NCBI GenBank assembly: GCA_034401135.1
Contig: JAWZSP010000003.1
Span: 124,001-188,000, forward strand
Source: Volutella citrinella
Lineage: Eukaryota; Ascomycota; Sordariomycetes; Hypocreales; Nectriaceae
Reading direction: 5' to 3'
Length of the DNA stretch: 64,000 nucleotides
The notes beneath the pieces were generated by a model. It saw nothing but the letters and a program-made list of their open reading frames with translations, had not been told where the DNA came from and did not search any database. Every line of letters begins with the position of its first letter. Position 1 is the stretch's first letter. Shown here piece by piece: positions 43,901 through 52,656 of this stretch. The translations under genes and the position numbers were made by a program.

Positions 43901-44340
43901 AGAGGCAACTGAAACGGGTGATGACGCAGAGCTTGTTGGAACAGGGACGAACACCCATCATCGCCGAACTAGAGCCAGATCTGGGTCCTATTGGCGAGAT
44001 GGCAGCAGGAAACTCGGAAAAGATGGGAGAGACTTGGGCAGCCTTGGAGAGGCCTCCCTCATATGACCTGGGGCATCTCGCACGTACCACGCAACCTGAG
44101 TTTGAGATGCAACACCAGAGGGAGAAATCCGTGCAAGAAAAGACGGAAGAGGAGATTGTGATGCAATACGTCGTGAAGCAGAGCGTCTTGGAAGCGTACC
44201 ACTCTGACAAGGGCAAGGGTCGCACTGCAGCGACAGTTGACGAAGACGACGACTTGCAGCGGGCGTTGGAATTGAGTATGCGGAGTCTAGCGCTGGCAAA
44301 GATCAGGTCGGAGAGGCTTCACGAAGGCGATAATTGTTAG
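40996..44340 (+). CDS. sterol 3-beta-glucosyltransferase-like UDP-glycosyltransferase with C-terminal UIM-like motifs
   Basis: An intron-free gene of 1114 aa from the ATG at 40996 (context ACCATGACC, better than an upstream in-frame ATG at 40963). The first ~140 residues are disordered. The GT1 domain starts at VVGSRGDVQPFVALG (about 150) and carries the donor-binding GSIVLEDP and HHGGAGTTAAGIAAGRP (about 490) motifs of Atg26/sterol glucosyltransferases. The GRAM and PH domains of Atg26 are not seen upstream. A long C-terminal part contains FGFGWYDGVTGLFTQPW and a Gly-rich KGIGKGMGGF segment, then coiled helices. The end has a ubiquitin-interacting-type motif (DDDLQRALELSMRSL) and two weaker ones before it. 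Likely glucosylates a sterol or terpenoid at membranes. Confidence 0.9.
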   Translation: MTAQSPSREDRHCPEMVAPQFMIQQAQAAAAAQTDPGNLTRQEARLQEVDLITADRDIDDIPPPAYGDSYGEISNEKGGLGTSATVTDDGRVNIRINQFNRRLSQVFTPALQQHIQNAQDSTPQPPCYIPPSLGGEEGVPPPPPLNVVIQVVGSRGDVQPFVALGKVLRDTYGHRVRLATHPNFKDFVYENGLEFFSIGGDPSRLMAFMVKNPGLMPGFRSLVSGDVGQRRKDVAQYIQGCWRSCYQAGDGIGPVDTEHDNPEATRPFVADCIIANPPSFAHIHCAEKMGIPLHIMFTMPYSPTQTFPHPLANIQSSNADPQITNYMSYAMIELLSWQGLGDIINRFRSKCLGLDPVSLIWAPGMLQRLKVPHTYCWSPALIPKPKDWGSHLSIAGFYALNLAANYTPAPGLKAFLDAGPPPVYIGFGSIVLEDPDAMTELIFEAARKTGQRILLSKGWGGLGLDELRVPDGVFMLGNVPHDWLFRHVSCVVHHGGAGTTAAGIAAGRPTLIVPFFGDQPFWGAMVARAGAGPDPIPHKQLTADKLADAIDVCLQPQSMERAQELARKVEAERGTDTGAQSFHQHLEPDRLRCTLAPSRAAVWRIKRTQVRLSAFAACTLANANLLDFHDLKLFRSQEYHTDEGPWDPISGFFTTAVGSLGDMAMGIADVPAETYRALCIPSGTSRSQSQASLPTGTSQEGERPASQTSLRTSRSSNGDDRDMLRPTAAHTSKGFGRIVKAAVQAPMELSVSITQGFHNAPKLWGDDTVRPQEQVSDLKSGVKAIGKEFGFGWYDGVTGLFTQPWKGAQKDGASGFLKGIGKGMGGFVAKPGAALFGIPAYFMKGVVKEVEKLFGSSVHNYIIASRTAQGYEEWLQSSDLEKQDVIARWKLIQNYVRKKHNPDELVRDVLDAHTKTSMEEKGEASEATTQKTLSQLQSQRQAAEQDLHQAMATSEAEAQRLAHQELEYERQLKRVMTQSLLEQGRTPIIAELEPDLGPIGEMAAGNSEKMGETWAALERPPSYDLGHLARTTQPEFEMQHQREKSVQEKTEEEIVMQYVVKQSVLEAYHSDKGKGRTAATVDEDDDLQRALELSMRSLALAKIRSERLHEGDNC

Positions 44341-44432
44341 ATGCAGCCAATGTATTAGAATCAAGTGACACCCCTCAACCAGCACGACCAGACGCCTCCT
44401 TAGCCTCTAGTTAATTCTGGATTGCTTACGAG

Positions 44433-45959
44433 ATGACGATCATTTCCCCGCACAGAGATCCGACCAGGTCGCACAGTGGGTCAATTCCGATGGCGCCATT
44501 GCAACACCCCAATTCTGGCGTCGCGAGAAAATTCGATTCAGATGCCGCCGCAATTACGCACATTCTTCCCACCTCTTTGAGCCCAAAGAATAGCATGGTG
44601 ACGGTTGCCAGCTGGAGGCAGTGGGGACGGCCAAACGAACAGACAGTCTCGACCTCATCACTCTCTGCCTGTGCAGGCCCAGCTCCGGAGAGCAATGTCG
44701 ACAGCTCCGAGCCTCCGGATGGCGGCTTCACGGCGTGGCTGCAGGTAGTCGTTGGCCATCTCGTCATCTTCAACTCGTGGGGCTACATTATCAGCTTCGG
44801 CGTCTTCCAGCCCTACTACGAATCGGCGCTATCCCTGCCTCCCTCCACCATCTCCTGGGTCGGGAGCATCCAAATCTGCTTCATCCTCCTCGTGGGCGCT
44901 TTCTCGGGCCGCGCATATGACGCTGGGTACTACAGGTTGGTTCTCCTGGCCGGTTGCCTCATGGAACTCGTCGGCATCCTGGCCACCAGCGCCGCAACAA
45001 AGTACTGGGAGGTGTTTCTCGCCCAAGGCGTGTGCCAGGGCATCGGGTGCGGCCTAGTCTTTGCGCCCATGGTGGCTAACACGGCCATGTACTTCAAGAA
45101 GAAGCGAGTCTTTGCCATCTCAACATGTGCGTGTGGCGGAGCTACCGGAGGCATCGTGTTTCCCCTGGTAGCGCAGCAGCTGTTGCCCAAGATTGGCTTT
45201 GGTTGGACGGTGCGCGTCATGGGACTCATTGTTCTCTTCACCTCTTTCGTCATCATGGCTGGAGCGAAGCCAAGGCTGCAAGCACCGCGCGATGGAGGTC
45301 CACTTGTTGACTGGACTGCCTTGAAGGAAGTGCCGTTCCTGTTGTATAGCATGGGCATGTGGTTTGCCTTTTGGGCCACCTTTTTTGCATACTACTATGT
45401 AAGTTGAGCTCTTCTTGCTTATGAACTGGACTAATGGACCTGGTAGGCTCGGGCTTATGCTGTTGATGTGCTACACGCATCTCAGAGCTCCTCATTCAAT
45501 ATTCTTCTCGTCATCAGCGTCGTTGGTATACCGGGTCGCCTCGTTCCAGCCTACGTTGCCGATCGTTACCTCGGTGCACTTAAAACCGCCATCCCAATTG
45601 TTATCGCCGAGGCAGTTTGTCTCTTTGCATGGACGGGAGTCCGGTCACTGAATGGTCTGTACGTTTGGGTCTCCGCATTCGGCTTCTTTGGAGCAGCAAT
45701 CCAGAGTTTGATGCAGGCGTCAAGCGTCCAAATGTCAACGGATCCCACAAAGACGGGTACAAGGGTAGGCATGGTGTTTACCTTTCTCAGCATTGCCGCT
45801 TTGACAGGCCCACCAACGGCTGGAGCACTGGTCCAAGCTATGGGTGGCTCGTATCTGGGAGCTGAGATCTGGGGAGGATCGTGTCTCGTCTTGAGCGGCA
45901 TTCTGTTGACTGCTGCGGCATGGCAATTGAAGAAAGGCAGCACCAATAGGCACGCCTGA
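44433..45959 (+). CDS. MFS transporter, monocarboxylate-porter (MCT/MCH) type
   Basis: Exons 44433-45398 and 45447-45959, 492 aa. A polar N-terminus of ~85 residues ends in EPPDGGFTAWLQVVVGHLV, the DGGxxAW signature that opens fungal MCT-like carriers. Twelve hydrophobic segments follow, with FSGRAYDAGYYR, GIGCGLVFAPMVANTAMYF and GRLVPAYVADRYLG in the second half. Relatives carry monocarboxylates, riboflavin or secondary metabolites across the plasma membrane. It sits tandem to the glycosyltransferase, 92 bp behind its stop, so it may export the cluster product (inference). Confidence 0.9.
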
Positions 45960-46081
45960 CGCCACAGTCCGAACAGCAGCGAGTCCTAGGCATCATGTCG
46001 ATCACGATATGCATTAACACGACCCGGACTGGAACACGAGCAAACCAAATAGATTATGGATACATGAAGAGACAACAATTG

Positions 46082-47527
46082 CTACGTGAATGAGTTAACC
46101 ACACTCCTGACTGGATATGTTATACCATTGATGACTTCGACTATGATCTCTCCCACATCCTGCCAAAAGTTTGCTAAAAGTCTCAATGTTAGAAGTGAGC
46201 AACAGGACCGGGGTACTGGGGGTGACATACTCTCTGCTCGTCGATTGCTGACTTCGGTTATCATGTCTACCGCGTCGCGATGTTTAGACTCCAATTTCGC
46301 AATTCGGTCCTCGTCAATCTGTCTTTGCTCCTTCATCTTGCGGTCGAACTCTTCCTGCATCTTCTTCCTTTCGTCGCGGCTGACCTTCTCGGCGTCAATG
46401 CGGACTTGTTGCGCCTTCATTGCTTGCTGGTTCTTCTCCATCGTAGCTTTGTAGCCAGCGAGCTCGTCCTGGTGGCGTCTTCTCTCTTCGTCTCTCTCTC
46501 TCACCATCTCCTCGCGAAACTGGCGGAATTCTCTCTCCTTGCGCCTGTTTACTTCCTCCATGGACTTGGTCAGCTCCTTTTGCTCCTGCGCGCTCTTTCT
46601 GAGGTTTTCCTGAAGAATGTCAATCTCTTCTTGGAATTGCTGTTGAAGCTCTTCGTCCCTCTCCTTGATTGCTTCGTCCATCTCCTGGCGCATTGCTTCA
46701 AGGGCTGCCTGGTGTTTCTTGCGCTCACGAATGATATCGGCATTCAGCTCATGGGCAGCATCAGTCTCGTCAATGTCCCTCTTCTGGTTGACCATCTCAT
46801 CCTGGATGTTCAGAGTAAGGAGTGAGCGGAGATTCAGGATGTATCCGACCAGGCCCAAGGCCGACTCTCTGGAGTCGAGAAAGCGGAACACCTTGCTGCC
46901 CTTCTTGTGCATTACCCCCCAGAATGCATCAGTCTCCACCAACTCTGTCTCTCTCCGGCCTCCTTCCTCGACATTGACCTTGCTCCACATCGTGGTGGCG
47001 AGAACGACGGATTGATATGCCTTCTCGCCACACAGCTTCTTGAACATGAGCAAGTTCCTGCGGGCGGACCCTGCCATTCGGGCATCGCTGATGCGGTGCA
47101 AGTAGATAATGCCACTGAGGCGCACGCCATGCTCAAAGGACTTGCTAAGCCAATGGGCAATGTCTTGCAGCACTTGAACATCTGAGCGATTGGTATCATC
47201 AAACCCCGGCGTATCAATGAGGTGGACTTTCAGTCTGTCATTGTACATGAAACTGATATCCTCGACATCCACGGTGCCTGCATAGCGGTGAGCAATGATG
47301 TAACGGCAAGCAGTGAAACGGGAATGGATCCAATGACTTGACTTACAAGAGGTAAGGTTGTGGCCAACCTTGACTGGCTTGCCACTGCATGTCTGGATGA
47401 ATGAGCTCTTGCCCGCGCCAGTCACGCCCATGACTCCGATGTACACATCTGTGATTTGTACATCGCGTTGACTCTTGTGTTTGGGAGTGCGGTGCATCTT
47501 GGAGGTTGCTGTATCTTTCTCTGCCAT
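46082..47527 (-). CDS. AIG1/GIMAP-like GTPase with coiled coil (GTPase A), 439 aa
   Basis: Exons 47527-47347, 47277-46231 and 46173-46082. Both introns (69 and 57 nt) are multiples of three and stop-free, so an intron-free reading is also open. The G domain has the P-loop GVTGAGKSS (34-42), a G3 motif DTPGFDDTNRSD and, in the G4 position, LATTMWSKV rather than NKxD. IIYLHRISDARMAGSARRN is typical of the fungal AIG1-like group. From about residue 215 a long Glu/Arg/Lys/Gln-rich coiled coil runs for ~180 residues. The C-terminus (NFWQDVGEIIVEVINGITYPV) is amphipathic or hydrophobic and could touch a membrane. It is transcribed away from a related GTPase at 48289. Function unknown; a role like animal/plant GIMAP/AIG1 immunity GTPases is only an analogy. 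Confidence 0.88.
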   Translation of the reverse strand: MAEKDTATSKMHRTPKHKSQRDVQITDVYIGVMGVTGAGKSSFIQTCSGKPVKVGHNLTSCKSSHWIHSRFTACRYIIAHRYAGTVDVEDISFMYNDRLKVHLIDTPGFDDTNRSDVQVLQDIAHWLSKSFEHGVRLSGIIYLHRISDARMAGSARRNLLMFKKLCGEKAYQSVVLATTMWSKVNVEEGGRRETELVETDAFWGVMHKKGSKVFRFLDSRESALGLVGYILNLRSLLTLNIQDEMVNQKRDIDETDAAHELNADIIRERKKHQAALEAMRQEMDEAIKERDEELQQQFQEEIDILQENLRKSAQEQKELTKSMEEVNRRKEREFRQFREEMVRERDEERRRHQDELAGYKATMEKNQQAMKAQQVRIDAEKVSRDERKKMQEEFDRKMKEQRQIDEDRIAKLESKHRDAVDMITEVSNRRAESMSPPVPRSCCSLLTLRLLANFWQDVGEIIVEVINGITYPVRSVVNSFT

Positions 47528-48288
47528 GCAAATTTGTCAATTATCCAAGATGAAGCGGGGCCTGATTATATTCCAGATTACCGACCGGCTGGGCCAGCAG
47601 GCGACCCATGGCGAACAACGAGTGAAGCCTTTGCCTCGTGGCTGGAGTCGTGCAAATTTAGTGCTTATTGTCAGCCCTGCTTGCTGCTATCATGCTATCA
47701 GCCCTGGCATCAACCCCGGCTCCCCGCATGGCATACTTGCTAGTCTTGATCTTGTTTTGGGCCGACCACTCAGGCTTGCGGTGTGGCATTGTTTCATACT
47801 GGGCGCCGCCACTTTGCAAGCGATGGTGTGAGGCCATTAATGTAGAATTACAATCCCAGCGAATGGGCGCCGTGCAAGTGTTTTTTCAGCTCAGACCTTG
47901 CAAGGGTCTAGAACTTGTGCAAGAATCAACATGTGATTAGTACTCAAGCCACTATCTGTACAGGAGCTGGTCCAGCCAGTCTAGTGGATGTAGGCGGTGT
48001 ATGCCTGCATTGGCTGAATGCATTGGCTGAACATCATCTTCAGTCGTGGTCGTCCTCAGCTGTGCGCCTCCCGAAGCCGAGAATGGCTAGAACCGGATGA
48101 ATTTTTCCAAAGATGATGCCTTGTGTCTGCCTGTTTCTTGGCAATTAACTGCGACAATTTGCGCCTGCGATTGTTTGCTGGAATTGACCCAAATCCGCCT
48201 CGCGCTCATCGCCGAAATCTCCAGAATTTCTGACCTCGGTAGTCATCAGGAAAGCTTCTACTGTTTCCCTGGAGCAAAACCGCACAAG
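47528..48288. promoter_or_regulatory. shared upstream region of the GTPase pair
   Basis: About 760 bp separate the two start codons, which point away from each other, so one region probably drives both. No convincing gene lies inside. An in-frame ATG at 48097 could extend GTPase B by 64 residues, but that stretch looks non-coding. Confidence 0.5.
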
Positions 48289-50032
48289 ATGAGGTTGGAC
48301 GCGATCAATGGTCTGCTGCATAAGACACGGGCCGTATTCTCACCGAAGAAGCCCAGAGAAAACGATGGGTTTCAAGGAATCCAGACTGCTAGGCCGATGG
48401 TCTTGCGAAAGGCACGTCCGAGACAGATACAACAAGCAGCGGAAAAGGAGGAGATAAAAAGGAGCTACATCGCTGTCATGGGCTGCACCGGGGCAGGCAA
48501 GAGCTCATTCATCAGCCGCGTGACTGGTTCAAAGAGTGTAGGGGTTCATCATGGTCTCCAGTCTGGTGAGTAATTGGGAATGGCCTCGTGTACCGGGTCT
48601 AATTAGTAGCAGGAACGACGGAGATCAGCTCGTATGAGTTTCAGCAAGGAGGAAATACCATATGCTTGATTGACACGCCCGGATTCGATGATTCAACTAA
48701 GTCTGATCGCGACATTTTGCTGCAGATTCTCAATTGGTTGAAGGAAACTTGCAATGAAGGCCAAAAACTGAGTGGAATTCTCTACCTACACAGGATCGAT
48801 GCCCCGAGAATGCAAGGGTCTGCTCTGCGAAATTTTGGTATTTTCAAGCAACTCTGTGGCGAAGGTTTCTTTGCGAACATCATGTTGGGCACTACCTGTT
48901 GGGACCTTGTGTCAGAGAGCGATGGTCGTCGCCGGGAGATTGAACTTGGAGAGCAGGGCGGCTTTTGGTATCCGTTATTACGAAAAGGCTCGGAGATGGC
49001 TCGCATTCCTCAAGAGCAACACAGAGGGAAAGAGCTGATCTTGAGACTTGTCAAGAAAACACCTGCACTCCTTGGCTCCCAGCAGGAGATGAAGCAGGGT
49101 GCGCAGGTGCTGGATGTCTCAGCCATGAAAGCTATTGACGCAGACCTGAACAGGCTCAAGGAGGAGAATGAACGGAAGCAACAAGAAGAACGGGACAGAA
49201 AAGCCAAAGAGATTCGTGACCAGGAAGAGAGGACCAGAAGGGAGCGCGAAGAGAGAATCAGGGCAGAGGAAGACAAAATGAGGATTCAACAAGAACAATT
49301 TTACCGGGAGCTAGCAGCACAACAGGAGCGAGAGGCCCAAAGACAGAGAGAAATGGCCGAGTATCGGGCCCAAATGCGTCGAGAGAGGCAAGAAGCAAGA
49401 CGACAGCGAGCCGAAGAGATGCGACAGATGAAGGAGAAGCTCGAAAGGGAGAATTTTGCGTTGCAGTACAAGTTGATACAAGGGGCTTGTGACCTCGACG
49501 AGGCACTCGACGGCAGATTTATCACCTCGCTCAAGGCATGCGGAAATTGCGGTATTTGGCTGAGGGGAGTGGAATATTATCGTGAGTGCCCATCTCGTTC
49601 AATGAAGTATGCATGTACTCACTCAACAATTCTAGAATGCGACCATAGCGAATGTAAGCAGCTGACGGAGCGCTATCGACTATGCGACGAATGTTATTTG
49701 AAGTCAGGCGTTTACTGTCCTGGTGGACAAGCACACTATCGAGATATGACTTGTTGGCAACCCGAGGAAGTTGACCCCAACAACCGGGGAGTGGTATTCT
49801 CGGACACAAAAATGTGCATCATCTGTCACTCAGAGGTTGGAAACATCGGTATCGGTGAGTTTGCCTCAAGACCCTCGCAGTCATTCCATCTTGACACTCT
49901 TTCACAGAATGCGACTCGACAAGGCGCCATATCCTCCCCGCGTGGTTTTGTCCAACTTGTGTCATCTCACCCCGAGGGAAGTGCTGTGGGAGTCTGCTAT
50001 GGGCAAAAGGTTTTATTGGGACGCGTGGTTGA
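48289..50032 (+). CDS. AIG1/GIMAP-like GTPase with coiled coil and C-terminal zinc module (GTPase B), 529 aa
   Basis: Four exons (48289-48565, 48613-49581, 49636-49854, 49908-50032), all phase 1. P-loop GCTGAGKSS at 65-73, G3 DTPGFDDSTKSD, G4 position LGTTCWDLV, and YLHRIDAPRMQGSALRN as in GTPase A. A ~150-residue Glu/Arg/Gln coiled coil follows. The end is Cys-rich: ACGNCGIWLRG, YYQCDHSEC, YRLCDECYLKSGVYC, MCIICHSEVG and WFCPTC, with the first part spaced like a ZZ-type zinc finger. If the 54-nt second intron and the last intron are left in, the frame runs on to 50150, but Cys spacing favours splicing. Zinc binding is inferred from cysteine pairs. Function unknown. Confidence 0.87.
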
Positions 50033-50324
50033 CATCACGACTCTTTCTTTCGAGCGCCGAGACTTATTGTTATGGGCATGGAAAAACAGAAGCACTCGGG
50101 ATCTATCTCGTATCACGCGAGAACCATGGGAAGAAGATAGAACACGATGAAATTGTTGCTTTATACTAGAAACGAAAAGTAAGTGCAATTATCATATTAG
50201 TCACCATGCCTGCCTGGGATAACACTCCCAAAGACAAGCCGTTGCTAGTTGGCTCGTCCAGTAAATAATGACCATCTGGAAGAAAATAATGACCAGCCGA
50301 AGTCAGTCAAGGACGGGGTTTGGT
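50033..50324. other. convergent spacer
   Basis: Between the 3' ends of GTPase B and the Ser/Thr-rich gene. No gene seen. Confidence 0.45.
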
Positions 50325-51489
50325 CTAAGGAACCTGGCAATCGTTTCCAAAAAACATGGCCAAGTCATAGCGATACCCACCAGTATCGATTTCCCAATCC
50401 TTCTCCACCACGTTCCAGGAGCCAAAGCCACCGCTCGATTCCATTGCAAATTCATCGTACACAGTAACAACATCGGGGGCAGTTATGGTGCACTCGAAGA
50501 TAGATCCAGAGACGTACTGGCCAGTCGGGTCGGCGCACAGGAGCGGCGCACCGTCCGTCAGGGGCTGGATGGGAGCCGGCTTGTTACGGAGCACGCGGAA
50601 CCTTTGGTTCAAAAAGGGATATGGCGCATAGACCTCGTTTCCAACGTTGCCCCCGTTCGTGGCGGACATGAACACGGCCCCAGTCAAGGGGACGATGTCA
50701 AAGAAGTTGATGGCACTGACAGGAAGCCTTCGCCTCCGTTATTGACAATGTGGTTCTGGTTGGGACCACCCCCTGTAATCCAGGCTCCAGCGTTGGGTTT
50801 TCCAGCAGTCACGGCTTTGAGACAGAATCCAGTAATGGTCGGTACAGGGCCAGCAGTAGTTGAAGTAGCAAGGGCCTCGGTAGTGGTTGATTTGATTCCT
50901 CTGTCGTGGTTGGCTCCACTGATGTGATATCCGTAGTCTTAGTTGTCACTGACTCGGTCGTGCTAGTAGCCGCCTCGGCGGTGGTGGATTCGGTAGTGGT
51001 CTCAACGGTAGTCGATTCTGCAGCCGAGGTATCGGTGGTCTCAAGATCTGTTGCCGACGAAGTAATGGTGGTAGGTTCGACAGTGGTATTCACGGCAGTA
51101 GTCGAGTACTCAGTCGTGGTATCGGCCGCCTCGGTCGTTGTTGGTTCAGTGGAGGATTCAGAAGCGGAGGGAGAGGTCTCAGTTGTAGCCTCGGTAGATG
51201 TCTCGGCAGTGGAAGACGTCAGTTCCGTGTTGGTTGTGGTATCAGCCTCGGTGGTCGAAAGGCCAGTGCTGCTAGGGTAGACTTCGGTCGTGTCATGGTC
51301 CGTTGTTGCTGAGGTCGGCGAGGAAATAACGATTGTAGATGTCGACGAGGTCGAAGAAAGATTGGATATGGTCTCGGTGGACTGGTCAGAGTAGGTAGTC
51401 GTGCTGGATCTTGACTGAGGCTTGCAGGGCTTCACAGCGGCGGCGTGGGCATGCACCGCGAGTGATGCAACAAGAAGACTGAGAGGCAT
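50325..51489 (-). pseudogene. Ser/Thr-rich secreted protein, two frame breaks
   Basis: The minus strand starts MPLSLLVASLAVHAHAAA at 51489, a signal peptide. About 170 residues of Thr/Ser/Glu-rich stalk follow (repeats of TTEA/STTE type), then a folded-looking domain: GFCLKAVTAGKPNAGAWITG, INFFDIVPLTGAVFMSATNG, APLLCADPTGQYVSGSIFEC and FGNDCQVP at the stop (50325). Two breaks appear. Near 50888-50900 the stalk continues in another frame (STTTEALATSTTAGPVPT). Near 50709-50720 the frame slips again between GEGFLSV and AINFFDIV. Neither has splice signals. Probably a wall or adhesin-like secreted protein, either mutated or mis-sequenced here. Confidence 0.7.
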
Positions 51490-52656
51490 AGTGAACGTGG
51501 ATTCGAATGAGAACGAGTGACACGGGTAGGAAGTATCGCGATGATCAAGGAACCAGCAAAGTCGCCAGGCTTGTTGGCAGAAGGGGGTCACGGCACTTCA
51601 AATGATGAATGCGACGGGCGGCTATTGCATACTTAGGAGTACAGACGCACGCTAGGGCTCAAAAGAAGCCAACAGCCTGAGATGGCTTGGAATATTCAGG
51701 GATCATCAGCCACTAACCAGTGATCTGCAATGGCTAGAACCGTCCGCGACTCTGCTGTAGAAAATATTCCGCTTTGTGAAGAGTTGGTATGAATAGAGTG
51801 CTGAACGGGACGACATAATCTTCTCCTTGATGGAACCTAGTTTCTTATTTCATGAAGCTGCCACAGATGTGATTCCACAAAAGCAATAAGTTGCAGCTGC
51901 ACATTGCCCCTTTGGTGTGCTGGCTGTGATAGACTATTGGATCACCCTCGATGATGATCACCCGATTAGTGGCTACTAGACAACAACCAGGTCCGCAGGA
52001 ATCCCCCCGATGGACATGCAATGCGTTAAAAACTGCGGATAGACGGCTGTGAGACGGCTTGAATATGTGAGCCCAACCGAAAGGGACCCCATGGCCGGGC
52101 GAGATAGGGGCATAATCCTCCTGGTGGCTTGCCCATCCTTATATAGCGCCATTCGCTAGCTGGTGGCGGCCAGTAGACAGAAGGGGGACCCCATAAGCTG
52201 CAAAACTGTCCATCAGCCCGGCTTACAGGTGGAGATCGTCGGTAATAATCGCCATGATCGCCCAAGATGGCCTCACAGGTGACTTGGGACAAACCTGAGG
52301 CTGCTAGGGACGGCATCCCCTGCTGTGGGGTTGACCAGGAGCCTAGACTCGATGCAAACCCAGCCATCATTCGAAGACTACGCCGCCTCCTAATTGAGGT
52401 TCCTTAGTGCGTTCAGGGCTCATATTAGGCAACGTTTTATGGCTCGTGTTAGGCAGAGGTTCATGGTTCATCTTAGGCAAGGGTTCAGGGCTAATCACAA
52501 ACTCATTCAGCGAGCGCATCCTCAGTAACAAACTTGGGTAATTGAAGTGAAACTTGTGCCACTACACTTTAAAGGCCTGAATAGCATTTGAACTGCTGTC
52601 AAGCTTTGTGTAGGTTGGCCAAAGCAGACTGAGAGTACACACCGCCCAGCTTCCAC
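51490..52656. other. intergenic with minisatellite
   Basis: Promoter of the Ser/Thr-rich gene at the low end, a 24-bp repeat at 52412-52495, and the 3' flank of the sugar transporter. No gene accepted. Confidence 0.5.
52412..52495. repeat. 24-bp degenerate tandem repeat, 3.5 copies
   Basis: Units at 52412-52435, 52436-52459 and 52460-52483 plus a half copy share TTCAGGGCTCAT...TTAGGCA. Outside genes. Confidence 0.85.

Noticed and set aside
48097..48288. N-terminal extension of GTPase B from an upstream ATG
   Set aside because: The 64 extra residues resemble nothing and come before the typical short basic N-terminus; the ATG at 48289 is preferred.
50906..51280. Val/Ser-rich open frame on the plus strand opposite the secreted protein
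   Set aside because: It is the antisense shadow of the Thr/Ser repeat stalk.
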